Source: Lysobacter niastensis
GTDB lineage: Bacteria; Pseudomonadota; Gammaproteobacteria; Xanthomonadales; Xanthomonadaceae
DNA length: 64,000 bases
Assembly: GCF_015453285.1 (NCBI RefSeq)
Contig: NZ_JADLZT010000003.1
Coordinates: 186,001-250,000 of the forward strand
Reading direction: 5' to 3'
Shown: positions 26,719 to 35,835 of the stretch, piece by piece
Numbering within the stretch: position 1 is the first letter of the stretch
How the letters are laid out: each line of letters starts with the position of its first letter
Translations under genes and position numbers: made by a program
Notes under the pieces: generated by a model
The model's input: the letters and a program-made list of their open reading frames with translations, nothing else
The model's database searches: none
Told to the model about the DNA's origin: nothing

Positions 26719-27231
26719 CTATTTTGGTTTGTGCTTCAGCGCCGCCAGCGCGGCAAACGGGTTGGCGCGCTCCTGTTCGGCCTCTTCGGCCGGCCAGTCG
26801 CGTTCCATCGCTTCCGTGCCAGGCGCCATCGGCACGACCGGGATGGCGAGGATGAGTTCATCCTCCACCAGCTCGGAAGCCCGCAGCATGCCGTCCTGCG
26901 GCATCAGCAGCGGTTCGTAACCTGGCGGCAGCGCAGCCTCGTCCGCTTCTTCGCGGATGAGACCAAGCCGCTGCACGATCCTTACCGACAGCAGGAACCG
27001 TTGCAGGCTGCGCTGGCATTCCAGCGGCAGCTCGGCCTCGATGCGCAGCTCGACATAAGGCACCTTCAGCGAATCGCGATCGAAATCGAGCGCGAAGCGC
27101 ACGTCACCTTCGGTATCGAGCAGGCTGTCCCGCAGCCGCGTCAACGCAGACAACGGCAGGCGGCCTTCCACGCCGCGCCGGGCCTCCACCATGCGCCAAG
27201 CATCCAACATCTCGGGCAGGTTCGCTGACAT
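26719..27231 (-). CDS. yceD: YceD family protein (DUF177), large-subunit biogenesis factor
   Basis: 170 residues of the YceD/DUF177 family, which is widely linked to rpmF. In plants and bacteria it has been connected with 23S rRNA accumulation. The core reads DFDRDSLKVPYVELRIEAEL and the C-terminus ERANPFAALAALKHK is typical. Some family members have a CxxC pair; it is not evident here. I chose the ATG at 27231 (MSANLPEMLDAWR); longer upstream frame crosses the divergent gene. It is the first gene of the fatty-acid cluster. Confidence 0.88.
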   Translation of the reverse strand: MSANLPEMLDAWRMVEARRGVEGRLPLSALTRLRDSLLDTEGDVRFALDFDRDSLKVPYVELRIEAELPLECQRSLQRFLLSVRIVQRLGLIREEADEAALPPGYEPLLMPQDGMLRASELVEDELILAIPVVPMAPGTEAMERDWPAEEAEQERANPFAALAALKHKPK

Positions 27232-27354
27232 AAGCTGGAGAATGCTACGGGGCGACTTCTCCTCTGTCAAACCTAAACCCCTGTCGGAACGGGGATTTGC
27301 CGATGGCGACGGCAAGCGTTCAGACTGGAGCCCTCTCGACGTGATCGCTGAACC

Positions 27355-27723
27355 GTGTCCACTACCCTGCTGATCCTGCTCGCCGCCGTGGTGGCCATTG
27401 CCGCATCCGTGCTGATGATCCGGAGCCGCCAGCCCGACCCTCGCCAGCGCGCGGTGCGGGAAGTCCTGGATGCCGCCGATGCCCTGGAGGCACGCCTGCG
27501 CACCGCCCGTGCCGAGATCGAGGCCATTGCCGGCGAGCGCAGCGAAGACCCGGTCGGCGAGGCGATGCGGGAAATGCTGAGGCAGCGCGTCTGGCTTCGC
27601 GACCACGGCCGCGACGCGACCCTGTCGCAACTGACCGAGGTCCGCAACTCGATCGACGCCGCCCGCGGCCGGATCGAGCAGCAGCTGACCCGCATCGAGC
27701 GGGCCCGCGCGCCGATGGCCTGA
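27355..27723 (+). CDS. Small single-pass membrane protein of unknown function
   Basis: 122 residues, not recognised. The start is GTG at 27355, followed by one membrane segment (about 4-22, TLLILLAAVVAIAASVLMI). The remainder is charged, helical and probably coiled-coil (about 30-118, many Arg, Glu and Ala). It lies divergently from yceD and 14 bases upstream of yceF, so the two are probably one transcript. Codon use matches its neighbours. Confidence 0.6.
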   Translation: MSTTLLILLAAVVAIAASVLMIRSRQPDPRQRAVREVLDAADALEARLRTARAEIEAIAGERSEDPVGEAMREMLRQRVWLRDHGRDATLSQLTEVRNSIDAARGRIEQQLTRIERARAPMA

Positions 27724-27737
27724 ACGGGCCACCCATC

Positions 27738-28313
27738 ATGCCGGCCCTGATCCTTGCTTCCACCTCGCCCTATCGCCGTGAGTTGCTGAACAGGCTGGGT
27801 CTGCCCTTCGACGTGGCCCGGCCCGAGACCGACGAAAGCCCGCTGCCTGGCGAACCGCCGGAGGCACTGGCGGTCCGGCTCTCGGCCGCCAAGGCCCAGG
27901 CCGTCGCTTCACGGCACCCCGAGGCCTGGGTCATCGGCTCGGACCAGGTCGCCGAGTTCGACGGCCGCCCGCTCGGCAAGCCCGGCGGACGCGAACCGGC
28001 GATCGCGCAACTTGCCTCGATGTCGGGCCGCAGCGTGCGCTTCCGCACGGGCCTCTGCCTCGCACGTGCCGGACACGCGCCGCTGCAGGCCCTGGATACG
28101 ACCACGGTGCGCTTCCGCACGCTGACGCCGCGCGAGATCGAGCGCTATGTCGATGCCGAACGGCCATTCGACTGCGCCGGGAGCTTCAAATCCGAAGGGC
28201 TCGGCATCGCCTTGTTCGATGCCATCGAATCTCAGGATCCGACCGCGCTCATCGGCCTTCCGCTGATCGCAACGGCGCGCCTGCTGCGTGAAGCAGGCTA
28301 CACCCTGCCCTAG
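27738..28313 (+). CDS. yceF: Maf family nucleotide pyrophosphatase, YceF type
   Basis: 191-residue house-cleaning NTP pyrophosphatase. YceF-type Maf proteins hydrolyse modified nucleotides, chiefly m7GTP. Motifs ILASTSPYRRELL near the start, DESP, IGSDQV and CAGSFKSEGLGI are those of YceF. The gene is divergent from yceD-rpmF exactly as in E. coli, which supports the subtype. Its 3' end overlaps the convergent glycosyltransferase gene by 4 bases. Confidence 0.92.
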   Translation: MPALILASTSPYRRELLNRLGLPFDVARPETDESPLPGEPPEALAVRLSAAKAQAVASRHPEAWVIGSDQVAEFDGRPLGKPGGREPAIAQLASMSGRSVRFRTGLCLARAGHAPLQALDTTTVRFRTLTPREIERYVDAERPFDCAGSFKSEGLGIALFDAIESQDPTALIGLPLIATARLLREAGYTLP

Positions 28314-30157
28314 TCGCGCACATCGACAGGCTGCTCCGACCAATCCTCGATGCTGCCATCGCGCGCATGCAGGCGCAGACCGAGCCAGTGCCGCCCCGGC
28401 GTGACCGCCCCGAGTTCGACCGGCCCGGAAAAGCCCACGTTCGGGTGCTGCGGGTCGTTGCTGATTTTCCAGTATCCCTGCACGCCCGGAGCGGGCTGTC
28501 CGTAGGCCATCGTCGCGACGACTTCGCCATCGAGCATGACCTCGACACGCGACAGGCCTTCGCCGTCCTTGAATGCCCAGCCACGGACTTCGAACGAGCG
28601 CGCGACCTTGTCTCCGCTGGCGGGCGCGTCGATCCACGCCATCGCCGGCGCGGTGCATCGCGACGACGGGCCCCGGGGCGCCGGCTCCAGCGCGAACAGG
28701 AGGAACCGTTGCCGGCCATGGTCGATGTTGAGCACGCGCGGTGGCGGCAATGGCCCGACCATCGAACACAGCGCGTGGTAACGCGCGAGCAGGTTCTTGT
28801 ACTCCACTTCGCTGGCACCGACCACCAGCAGCACGGGCGCGGCGCCCCAGTCCTCGCGACCGCGCGTCAGCAGCCCCCACAGCGCCAACTGCGGCGCGCG
28901 ACCATGCTTGTGGTTGAGAGGATGATCGAGCACGGGAATGTCGGCATCGCCGAGTGCGAAGCCCAGTTCGGAAGCGATCTTGAAGTTGTCGGCAACCACG
29001 CGCGTGCCGGCGGGCATCGCGGCGCGTTGCCGGCGCACGGCTTCGGCGAGTTCATTCCAGCCCGCGAAGTTCGAGGGATACCATTTCTGCGCCGCGCTGC
29101 GCGCACGGACGTCAGGCAGCGAGACGGCCACGTAGTAGCCCAGCATGCCGACCAGCCCCAGGGCTGCCACACCGAAGGTCAGCCTCCGCACCGTGCGCGG
29201 CCATGTCGCAAGCAGCGCCGGCAACAACGGCAGCAGCGCCAGGTAGCCGGGCATCGGCCAATGGAAACTGACACGCTCGGTATCGGCGAAGAAGCCCAGC
29301 GCGAAAAAGCCGAGCAGCACGCCACCGCCGAGCAGAGCGAAGTAACGGGCCGCCGGTATGACGCCATTGCGATCGCGCCACGCGGCCGCGAGCAGCGCCG
29401 CGAACAGCGGTGGAGTAACCAGCAGTGACTGGATCACCACGAACCACAGGCCGTCGGCGTGGAACGCCCAGGGATGGCGGTCGACCAGCTGGAAGCGAAG
29501 GCCGGCGTCGGCATTGTCGTAGTTCCATGCCACCAGCGGCGCCCACGCCGAAGCACCGATGGCGACCGCGATCCACACCCGCACGTCGCGCAGAAGCTTT
29601 CTTCCGTCCGGGATCGCCAGCAACACCAGGAAACCAACGCCGATCACCGCGATGAAGCGGTAATGGCTGAGCGCCCCGATGGCCAGGCCCGCCGCCAGTT
29701 CGAGCGACGACGACGCACGTACTTCACGCAGCAGCCTCGCTCCGGCGTCGAGGCACAGCAGCGTCGCCAGCGCCATTGCGGCATCCGGCAATGCCAGCAG
29801 TCCGAGCGTGCCTGAAAGTGGCAGCAGCAACGCGAAGCATCCGGCCTGCCATCCTGCCGCCGGACCGAACTCGCGCGTGGTGATGCGAGCGACCATCCAC
29901 GGAACCAGCGCACCGATCAGCAGGAAGGGCGCGCGCAGCGCCAGCGTGCTGTCCCCGCCGAGCGACGTGCCCAGCCGGGCCAGCCATGCCGTCAGGCCTG
30001 GGAGATCGGAATAGGCCGCAGCGAGGTGCTGCCCCTCCGTCCAGTAAAAGGCTTCATCGACGAACAACGGCAGCCTCGCGGCAATGGCGAGCTTGAGCAG
30101 GAACACGGCGCCAAACAGCGCCCAGAACACATGCCGCAGCCGATCTTCATCCCGCAT
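28310..30157 (-). CDS. Polytopic glycosyltransferase of the ArnT/PMT_2 (GT-C) family
   Basis: 615 residues. A GT-C glycosyltransferase using polyprenyl-phosphate sugars is indicated by the acidic pair D34-E35 in the first periplasmic loop (PLFVDEAFYW) and about ten to twelve membrane helices up to about residue 350. HWPMPGYLALLP lies in a later loop. A soluble segment follows (about 355-500). The last 100 residues look like a beta-sandwich (SFEVRGWAFKDGEGLSRVEVMLDGEV), possibly sugar-binding. ArnT-like enzymes add sugars to lipid A or other envelope glycans; the actual substrate is unknown. It overlaps convergent yceF by 4 bases and is divergent from the MoxR operon. Confidence 0.75.
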   Translation of the reverse strand: MRDEDRLRHVFWALFGAVFLLKLAIAARLPLFVDEAFYWTEGQHLAAAYSDLPGLTAWLARLGTSLGGDSTLALRAPFLLIGALVPWMVARITTREFGPAAGWQAGCFALLLPLSGTLGLLALPDAAMALATLLCLDAGARLLREVRASSSLELAAGLAIGALSHYRFIAVIGVGFLVLLAIPDGRKLLRDVRVWIAVAIGASAWAPLVAWNYDNADAGLRFQLVDRHPWAFHADGLWFVVIQSLLVTPPLFAALLAAAWRDRNGVIPAARYFALLGGGVLLGFFALGFFADTERVSFHWPMPGYLALLPLLPALLATWPRTVRRLTFGVAALGLVGMLGYYVAVSLPDVRARSAAQKWYPSNFAGWNELAEAVRRQRAAMPAGTRVVADNFKIASELGFALGDADIPVLDHPLNHKHGRAPQLALWGLLTRGREDWGAAPVLLVVGASEVEYKNLLARYHALCSMVGPLPPPRVLNIDHGRQRFLLFALEPAPRGPSSRCTAPAMAWIDAPASGDKVARSFEVRGWAFKDGEGLSRVEVMLDGEVVATMAYGQPAPGVQGYWKISNDPQHPNVGFSGPVELGAVTPGRHWLGLRLHARDGSIEDWSEQPVDVRD

Positions 30158-30203
30158 CCGTTCGCTACCTCGTTACACTCTGGGTCATCAAAGGAGAGAC
30201 TCG

Positions 30204-31157
30204 ATGGCAGCATCCCCTTCCGCGGCGGCCATGCTAACCGATGACCTGCGCACGACCCTGGATCGGGCCCAGAAACAGGTGAATGGCCTGGTGCTAGGCA
30301 AGCCGCACGAGGTGCGCCTGGCCTTCGTCGCGCTGCTGTCCGGCGGGCACCTGCTGATCGAGGACCTGCCCGGCCTGGGCAAGACCACGCTGGCGCATGC
30401 GCTGGCCGCCACGCTGGGGCTGGAGTTCCAGCGCGTGCAGTTCACCTCCGACCTGCTGCCGGCCGATGTCGTGGGCGTGTCGGTATTCGACCCACAGACC
30501 CGCCGTTTCGAGTTCCATCCGGGCCCGGTGTTCACCCAGGTACTGCTGGCCGATGAAATCAATCGCGCCCCGCCCCGCACGCAGAGTGCGCTGCTCGAAG
30601 CGATGGCCGAGCACCAGGTCACGGTGGATGGCACGACTCATGCCCTGCCCGATCCGTTCTTCGTCATCGCCACCCAGAACCCGGTGGATCTGTCCGGCAC
30701 TTATCCGCTGCCGGATTCGCAGCTCGACCGCTTCCAGCTGCGCCTCACGCTCGGCTATCCGGGAGACGCCGCCGAACGCGACCTGCTGGCCAGCGGCGAC
30801 CGCCGCGACCTCATCGTGCAGACGATGCCGTTGCTGGGCAGCGAAGACGTGATCGCGGCACGCCAGGCGGTGAATGCCGTGCATGCCAGCGATGCACTGA
30901 TCGCCTACGTGCAGGCGCTGCTTGCCCGCAGCCGCCGGCATCCGGGCGTGCGCGTCGGACTGTCGCCGCGCGCCGGCCTGTCGCTGCTGCGCGCCGCACG
31001 TGCCTACGCATTGCTGCTGGGCCGCTCGCACGTGCTGCCGGAGGACGTGCAGGCCCTGTTCGCTCCCGTGGCGGCACACCGCCTCGTCGCCGATGCCAGC
31101 GCGGGTGACGACGCCATGCTCGCCAAGTCGATCCTGCACGCGGTGCCGGTGGACTGA
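30204..31157 (+). CDS. MoxR-family AAA+ ATPase
   Basis: 317 residues with Walker A DLPGLGKTT (K60), Walker B LLADEINRA (D116, E117) and the MoxR lid region. The start ATG 30204 is preceded by aaggagag, a strong site. MoxR proteins act as chaperone-like ATPases, usually with a DUF58 partner containing a von Willebrand-like fold. Here the DUF58 gene follows after 2 bases, then a transglutaminase. The operon type is common in this family and is linked to envelope stress, but the client is unknown. Confidence 0.9.
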   Translation: MAASPSAAAMLTDDLRTTLDRAQKQVNGLVLGKPHEVRLAFVALLSGGHLLIEDLPGLGKTTLAHALAATLGLEFQRVQFTSDLLPADVVGVSVFDPQTRRFEFHPGPVFTQVLLADEINRAPPRTQSALLEAMAEHQVTVDGTTHALPDPFFVIATQNPVDLSGTYPLPDSQLDRFQLRLTLGYPGDAAERDLLASGDRRDLIVQTMPLLGSEDVIAARQAVNAVHASDALIAYVQALLARSRRHPGVRVGLSPRAGLSLLRAARAYALLLGRSHVLPEDVQALFAPVAAHRLVADASAGDDAMLAKSILHAVPVD

Positions 31158-31159
31158 GC

Positions 31160-32125
31160 ATGACGCGCTGGGGGCGCCTGCGGCTGGCATTGCGCACGGG
31201 ATTGACGCGTCCGCGCGATCCTGAAGCGCTGCCTGCGACCCTCGATCGCCGCCGCGTCTACGTGCTGCCGACGAAGTTCGGCCTGTTCTATGCCGCGCTG
31301 TTGCTGACGATGACGGTCGGCTCGCTCAACTACAACAACAATCCGGCGCTGCTGCTGGCCTTGTTGCTGGGAGGAGCGGGCCTGGCCAGCCTGGTCGCGG
31401 CCCAGTTGCAGCTCACCGGCCTGCAGGTCACCGCCATCGATGCGGAGTCGGTGGCCGCCGGTTCGCCGATGACGGTGCGCGTGCATGCCAGCGCGCCGCC
31501 CAAGCGCGTGCGCCGTGGGTTGCGTGTGGACGACGACGGCGCACTCGACGTGAAGCACGCGGTGCTCGACCTGGACCAGGGCCGCGGCGAGGTGTCGATC
31601 GTGTTCGCGACCGAGCGGCGCGGCTGGTTCGATCTGCCGCGCCTGCGCTTGTCGACGACGCGTCCGCTCGGACTGGCCCGCGCCTGGTCGTATGTGTGGC
31701 CGGAAGCGCCGCTGCTGGTCTATCCCGCACCTGAGGCCTACGGACCTCCCCTGCCCGCCGGCACCGGCGAACACGCGCAACGGCGACTGCATGCCGCTGG
31801 CGACGATGTGCATCACCTGCGCGCCTACCGGCCCGGCGACGCGCGGCGGGCCATCGCCTGGAAACCATCCGCACGTCGCGACACGCTGATCGTGCGCGAA
31901 TACGAACGCCCGGTCGGTGCCGACGTCGTACTCGATTGGCGCCAGATGAGCGGCGTGCACTACGAAGCACGCATCGCCCGCCTGGCTCGCTGGGTCGACG
32001 AGGCCGAGCGCGATGGCAGGCGCTATCGGCTATGCCTGCCGGGCCAGCCGGAACTCGGTCCTGCCCGCGGTTCGCTGCATCGCCATGCCTGCCTGCGTGC
32101 CTTGGCGCTGATGCCCCATGCGTAA
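31160..32125 (+). CDS. DUF58 domain protein, MoxR partner
   Basis: 321 residues. Two membrane segments lie near residues 41-56 and 60-82 (ALLLTMTVGSLNY... ALLLALLLGGAGL). The DUF58 core is seen in ERRGWFDLPRLRLSTTRPLGL and DVHHLRAYRPGDARRAIAWKPSARRDTLIVREYE. Overlaps the next gene by 8 bases and follows MoxR by 2, so the three are co-expressed. Function is known only as association with MoxR ATPases. Confidence 0.85.
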   Translation: MTRWGRLRLALRTGLTRPRDPEALPATLDRRRVYVLPTKFGLFYAALLLTMTVGSLNYNNNPALLLALLLGGAGLASLVAAQLQLTGLQVTAIDAESVAAGSPMTVRVHASAPPKRVRRGLRVDDDGALDVKHAVLDLDQGRGEVSIVFATERRGWFDLPRLRLSTTRPLGLARAWSYVWPEAPLLVYPAPEAYGPPLPAGTGEHAQRRLHAAGDDVHHLRAYRPGDARRAIAWKPSARRDTLIVREYERPVGADVVLDWRQMSGVHYEARIARLARWVDEAERDGRRYRLCLPGQPELGPARGSLHRHACLRALALMPHA

Positions 32126-34118
32126 GCCGACCATCCCCCTCGATGCCCCGCGACGCCGCTGGACGCTGGCAGCGTCGGCGGCCTGTCTGTTGCCGCTGCT
32201 GTTGCAACTCCCGCCGGGACTCGCTGTGTTGATCGGCGCAAGCGCGATGGCGGTCGGCGCGATGGCGTGGCGGCAGCCACTCCCCGGCTGGATGCGGCTG
32301 GTGCTGACGCTGGCGCTGGTCGGCGCGGTGCTTGGCCTGGCCAGGTTTTCCTTCGGGCGCGATACCGGTTGCGCGCTGCTGGCCGCGATGCTGGCGATCA
32401 AGCCCTCCGAGACCGCGGGGCTGCGCGATGCCCGCAGCATGATTGGATTTGCGCTGTTCGCACCGTTCGCGACCTTCCTGCTCGACCAGGGCCCGGTGTC
32501 GCTGATGCTGGGCCTGGTTGCCATCGTCCTGTCACTGGCCGCCATGCAAACCCTGGCGGATCTGGAATCCGGCGACCGCATGCAGCGCACGCCCGGAAAG
32601 CGGCTGCGGGCGATCGGCCGGCTGCTGGCCATCGGGCTGCCGCTCGCGCTCTCGGTCTTCTGGCTGTTCCCGCGACTGGGCACGCCGCTGTGGGGCGTGC
32701 CGGAGCGCGCGATGGCGCGACCGGGCCTGTCCGACCGCATGACACCCGGCGAATGGATCGACCTGATGACCGACGACACGCCAGCACTGCGCGTGCGCTT
32801 CTTCGGTCCGGCGCCGGATACGTCGAGGATGTACTGGCGTGGCCCCGTGCTCTGGAACTTCGATGGCCGAAGCTGGACGCAACCTCAGTGGCTGCGTGGC
32901 GTTCCGGCAGCGGAAAGCACCCCGGCGGCCGAACGCTGGGACTACGAACTCGAAATCGAGCCCACCGACCGCCGGCAACTGGTCGCCCTCGACCTGCCGC
33001 TTGCCGCGCCGGACAGCATGCAGATGTCGCGCGATCACGGCCTGTACGCCCGGGCCCCACTCACCAGCATGACCCGGTTGCGCCTGCGCTCCGCCGAGCC
33101 CCGGCAATACGACATGAAGTTGGGACATGTGTTGCGCGGCATGGCACTGGCGCTGCCGGATGGCTACAACCCGCGCACGCTTGCGCTCGCGCGGCAATGG
33201 CGCGCGCAGGCCGGTAGCGACGATGAGGCGATTGTCCGTCGCGCTTTGGACTGGGTGCGGCGCGACTTCGCGTACACCCTGGAAACGCCGCTGCTCGGTC
33301 GCAACTCCGTCGATGAGTTCCTGTTCGACTACAAGGCCGGCTTCTGCGAACACTTCAGCTCGGCCTTCGTCGTGCTGATGCGCGGAACAGGCATACCGGC
33401 GCGCGTGGTCACCGGCTACACCGGCGGCTATCGCAATCCGATTGGCGACTATTGGCTCGTGCGCCGCTCCGACGCCCACGCCTGGGCCGAGGTCTGGCTG
33501 CCCCGCCGCGGCTGGGTGCGGGTGGACCCGACCGCCGCGGTCGCACCGGAACGCATCTACGACACCCTGGCCGATCGCGCACCCGGCGGCGACCTGCTGG
33601 GGGGCAGCGTTACGCCGTTGCTCAACACCAGCGACTGGCTTCGCCGTGGATGGAATAACCTGGTTCTCGGCTTCGACGCCAACCGCCAGCAACGCCTGCT
33701 CGCTCCACTTGGCATCGACCGGGTGGACGGCTCGCAACTGGCGCTGATGTTCGCGTTCGCGGCCTCGTTGGCGCTGCTGTGGATGCTCTGGCTGAGCGCA
33801 AAGGGCCATCGCGAGCCTGATCCGATCCTGCGCGCCTGGCATGCGCTCGATCGCCGTTACCGCCGCCTCGGACTGGGACGCGAACCTCACGAGCCCGCGT
33901 CGGATTGGGCCCAACGGGTCGGCCGGACCCGGCCGGAGCTGGCGTTGTCCTTGCAAATACTCAGCGACCGTTTCGTTGAATGGCGGTACGCTGAGGGCCA
34001 GACCGGGGGGCGCGCAGGCGTGGCGGATGGACAGCGCAGCCTGGCCAAGGCATTACGCGCACACCGCCCCCACTCCGGACGTCCGCGGCCGGACCCGCAG
34101 GCCGTGACAAGGGAATGA
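32118..34118 (+). CDS. Membrane transglutaminase-like protein (TgpA type, DUF3488)
   Basis: 666 residues. An N-terminal block of about six membrane helices (DUF3488, about 10-200), a periplasmic transglutaminase-like domain and a last membrane helix near 540-556 precede a cytoplasmic tail. The papain-like triad is C410 (KAGFCEHFSS), H454 (DAHAWAEVW) and D470 (VRVDPTAA). In Pseudomonas aeruginosa, TgpA has this architecture and is essential. It likely modifies or cleaves peptide or amide bonds in the periplasm. Overlaps the DUF58 gene upstream by 8 bases and, by ATGA, an in-frame codon of the lipoprotein gene downstream. Confidence 0.9.
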   Translation: MRKPTIPLDAPRRRWTLAASAACLLPLLLQLPPGLAVLIGASAMAVGAMAWRQPLPGWMRLVLTLALVGAVLGLARFSFGRDTGCALLAAMLAIKPSETAGLRDARSMIGFALFAPFATFLLDQGPVSLMLGLVAIVLSLAAMQTLADLESGDRMQRTPGKRLRAIGRLLAIGLPLALSVFWLFPRLGTPLWGVPERAMARPGLSDRMTPGEWIDLMTDDTPALRVRFFGPAPDTSRMYWRGPVLWNFDGRSWTQPQWLRGVPAAESTPAAERWDYELEIEPTDRRQLVALDLPLAAPDSMQMSRDHGLYARAPLTSMTRLRLRSAEPRQYDMKLGHVLRGMALALPDGYNPRTLALARQWRAQAGSDDEAIVRRALDWVRRDFAYTLETPLLGRNSVDEFLFDYKAGFCEHFSSAFVVLMRGTGIPARVVTGYTGGYRNPIGDYWLVRRSDAHAWAEVWLPRRGWVRVDPTAAVAPERIYDTLADRAPGGDLLGGSVTPLLNTSDWLRRGWNNLVLGFDANRQQRLLAPLGIDRVDGSQLALMFAFAASLALLWMLWLSAKGHREPDPILRAWHALDRRYRRLGLGREPHEPASDWAQRVGRTRPELALSLQILSDRFVEWRYAEGQTGGRAGVADGQRSLAKALRAHRPHSGRPRPDPQAVTRE

Positions 34119-34135
34119 TCCACTGGAGAATGCTG

Positions 34136-34624
34136 ATGAATGTCCGCTTCGCCGTACTCGCCTGCAGCACGATGCTGCTTGCCGCCTGCGCCACGCAGCC
34201 CGAGCCGCTGCAGGGCGAATACAACCCGATCACGCCCCGCGAAGCCGCGGCAACCGACAGCACCGGCGCCACCGTGCGCTGGGGCGGGCGCATCGTCAGC
34301 GTCGAGCCATTGAGCAATCGCACCTGCTTCGAAATGATCTCGGGCAGCCTGACCAGTTCCGCACGCCCCTACTGGGGCAGCGACGATACGGGCGGCCGCT
34401 TCCTCGCCTGCCGCACCGGCTTCTACGATCCGGCCGTGTTCGAGCGCAACCGCGAGGTGACCTTCATCGGCCGCATTGATGGTTACGAAAACCGCCGCAT
34501 CGGCCAGTACGACTACCGCTTTCCACGCGTGGAAGCCGACGTGGTCTACCTGTGGCCGCAGCGCGAGATGGTCGACGTGATCTATCCCTACCCGGCACCC
34601 TGGCCGTGGTGGGGCTGGTGGTAA
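34136..34624 (+). CDS. Slp-family outer membrane lipoprotein
   Basis: 162 residues. Signal sequence with lipobox LLAAC (MNVRFAVLACSTMLLAAC) and a Slp-like domain with VRWGGRIVSVEP, and C-terminal tryptophan- and proline-rich YPYPAPWPWWGWW. Slp is a carbon-starvation and stationary-phase lipoprotein in E. coli. The ATG at 34136 is preceded by ggaga at a usable distance; the ATG at 34115, which overlaps the tgpA stop, is an alternative. Its position behind the MoxR operon suggests co-transcription. Confidence 0.8.
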   Translation: MNVRFAVLACSTMLLAACATQPEPLQGEYNPITPREAAATDSTGATVRWGGRIVSVEPLSNRTCFEMISGSLTSSARPYWGSDDTGGRFLACRTGFYDPAVFERNREVTFIGRIDGYENRRIGQYDYRFPRVEADVVYLWPQREMVDVIYPYPAPWPWWGWW

Positions 34625-34644
34625 GCCGTCGGCTCTGATGGCGA

Positions 34645-34672
34645 AACGCCCGGCCTGGCCGGGCGTTGTCGT
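34645..34672. terminator. Terminator between the Slp-like gene and hinT
   Basis: Perfect stem aacgcccggcc / ggccgggcgtt, followed by gtcgttt on the plus strand. It lies between convergent genes and may serve both. Confidence 0.7.
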
Positions 34673-34687
34673 TTCAGGAGTCCGCGA

Positions 34688-35038
34688 TCAGCGCGAGGTG
34701 CCGAACCGGCCGAGCGGTGCTCCCGCCAACAGATGCAGGTGGACCTGGAACACGGTCTGGCCGCCGTAGCCGTTGCAGTTCATCACGATGCGGTAGCCGT
34801 CTTCGGCGAAGCCCTGCTGGCGGGCGTACTCCGCGGCGGCCAGTGCCAGCCGGCCGACGACTTCGGCCTGTGCAGGCTTGAGATCGTTGAGCGTCGCGAC
34901 GTCGGTCTTGGGCACGAACAGCACGTGCACCGGCGCTTGCGGCGCGATGTCGCGGAATGCAATCAGGTGCTCGTCTTCGTAGACGATGTCCGCGGGAATT
35001 TCGCGACGGATGATCTTGTGGAAGATGGTGTCGGACAT
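34688..35038 (-). CDS. hinT: HIT family purine nucleoside phosphoramidase
   Basis: 116-residue histidine triad protein. The triad lies in VFQVHLHLLAG, and TIFHKIIRREIPADIVYEDE near the start is the HinT signature. HinT hydrolyses AMP-lysine-type phosphoramidates. The ATG at 35038 is the start; upstream in-frame sequence lacks family similarity. It is followed upstream by recR on the same strand (79-base gap). Confidence 0.93.
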   Translation of the reverse strand: MSDTIFHKIIRREIPADIVYEDEHLIAFRDIAPQAPVHVLFVPKTDVATLNDLKPAQAEVVGRLALAAAEYARQQGFAEDGYRIVMNCNGYGGQTVFQVHLHLLAGAPLGRFGTSR

Positions 35039-35117
35039 GGCGAACCCGCTTGGGGGATTGAGCGTGGATGATGCCATGGCGAGGAAAAGCGGAGCGATCC
35101 CGCCTGCCGCCACTCGT

Positions 35118-35717
35118 CTATTCGGCCATCTCGCTGCGACTGCCGAACGCATGCGACAACGTGCCGCGATCGACATACTCGAGCTCACCGCCCAGCGGCA
35201 CGCCGTGCGCCAGGCGGCTCGGCCGCACCTTGTGCTGGCGCGCCAGCTGCGCGAGGTAATGCGCAGTCGCTTCGCCCTCCACCGTCGGGTTGGTGGCGAT
35301 GATCAGCTCCTGCACCTCGCCTTCCGCCAGCCGCGACGCGAGCACGTCGAGGCCCAGCTCGCGCGGGCCGATGCCGTCCAGCGGCGACAGCCGCCCCTGC
35401 AGCACGAAGTACAGGCCCCGATACCCGGTGGCCTGCTCGATCGCCAGCCGGTCCGCCGGCGACTCGACCGCGCACAGCAGATGCGCGTCACGCGAAGCGC
35501 TGGCGCAGGTCGTGCAGACCTCGCTCTCGCTGAAATCGCGGCAACGCACGCAATGCCGGATGTTCTCCACGGCGCTGGAAAGCGCAGCGGCCAGGCGCTC
35601 CCCTCCCGCACGGTCTCGTTCGAGCACGTGGTAGGCCATGCGCTGGGCCGACTTCTGCCCGACACCGGGTAGCACGCGCAGCGCATCGATCAGTTGTTCG
35701 AGGAGTGGCGACGTCAT
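35118..35717 (-). CDS. recR: Recombination protein RecR
   Basis: 199-residue DNA repair protein that works with RecF and RecO. N-terminal helix-hairpin-helix ([18 protein letters not shown]), four-cysteine zinc finger ([16 protein letters not shown]) and a TOPRIM domain containing [16 protein letters not shown]. Follows dnaX and ybaB in the classic dnaX-ybaB-recR order, here with a repeat pair between ybaB and recR. Confidence 0.96.
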   Translation of the reverse strand: MTSPLLEQLIDALRVLPGVGQKSAQRMAYHVLERDRAGGERLAAALSSAVENIRHCVRCRDFSESEVCTTCASASRDAHLLCAVESPADRLAIEQATGYRGLYFVLQGRLSPLDGIGPRELGLDVLASRLAEGEVQELIIATNPTVEGEATAHYLAQLARQHKVRPSRLAHGVPLGGELEYVDRGTLSHAFGSRSEMAE

Positions 35718-35738
35718 CGTGGGTGATTACCATCAACG

Positions 35739-35825
35739 CCATCCCTGCGCGGGCAGGAATCCATGGCGCCTGGCATTTCCTGATGGAAAAGGCAGGTCCG
35801 TGGATCCCCGCGTTCGCAGGGATCG
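35739..35825. repeat. Inverted-repeat pair (REPIN- or MITE-like) between ybaB and recR
   Basis: Left arm 35739-35766 (ccatccctgcgcgggcagga...) and right arm 35798-35825 are 28-base inverted copies of one another with several mismatches. Each arm is itself palindromic. The 31 bases between them have no coding potential. Absent from the E. coli version of this locus. Confidence 0.65.
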
Positions 35826-35835
35826 CGCGCGGAAC

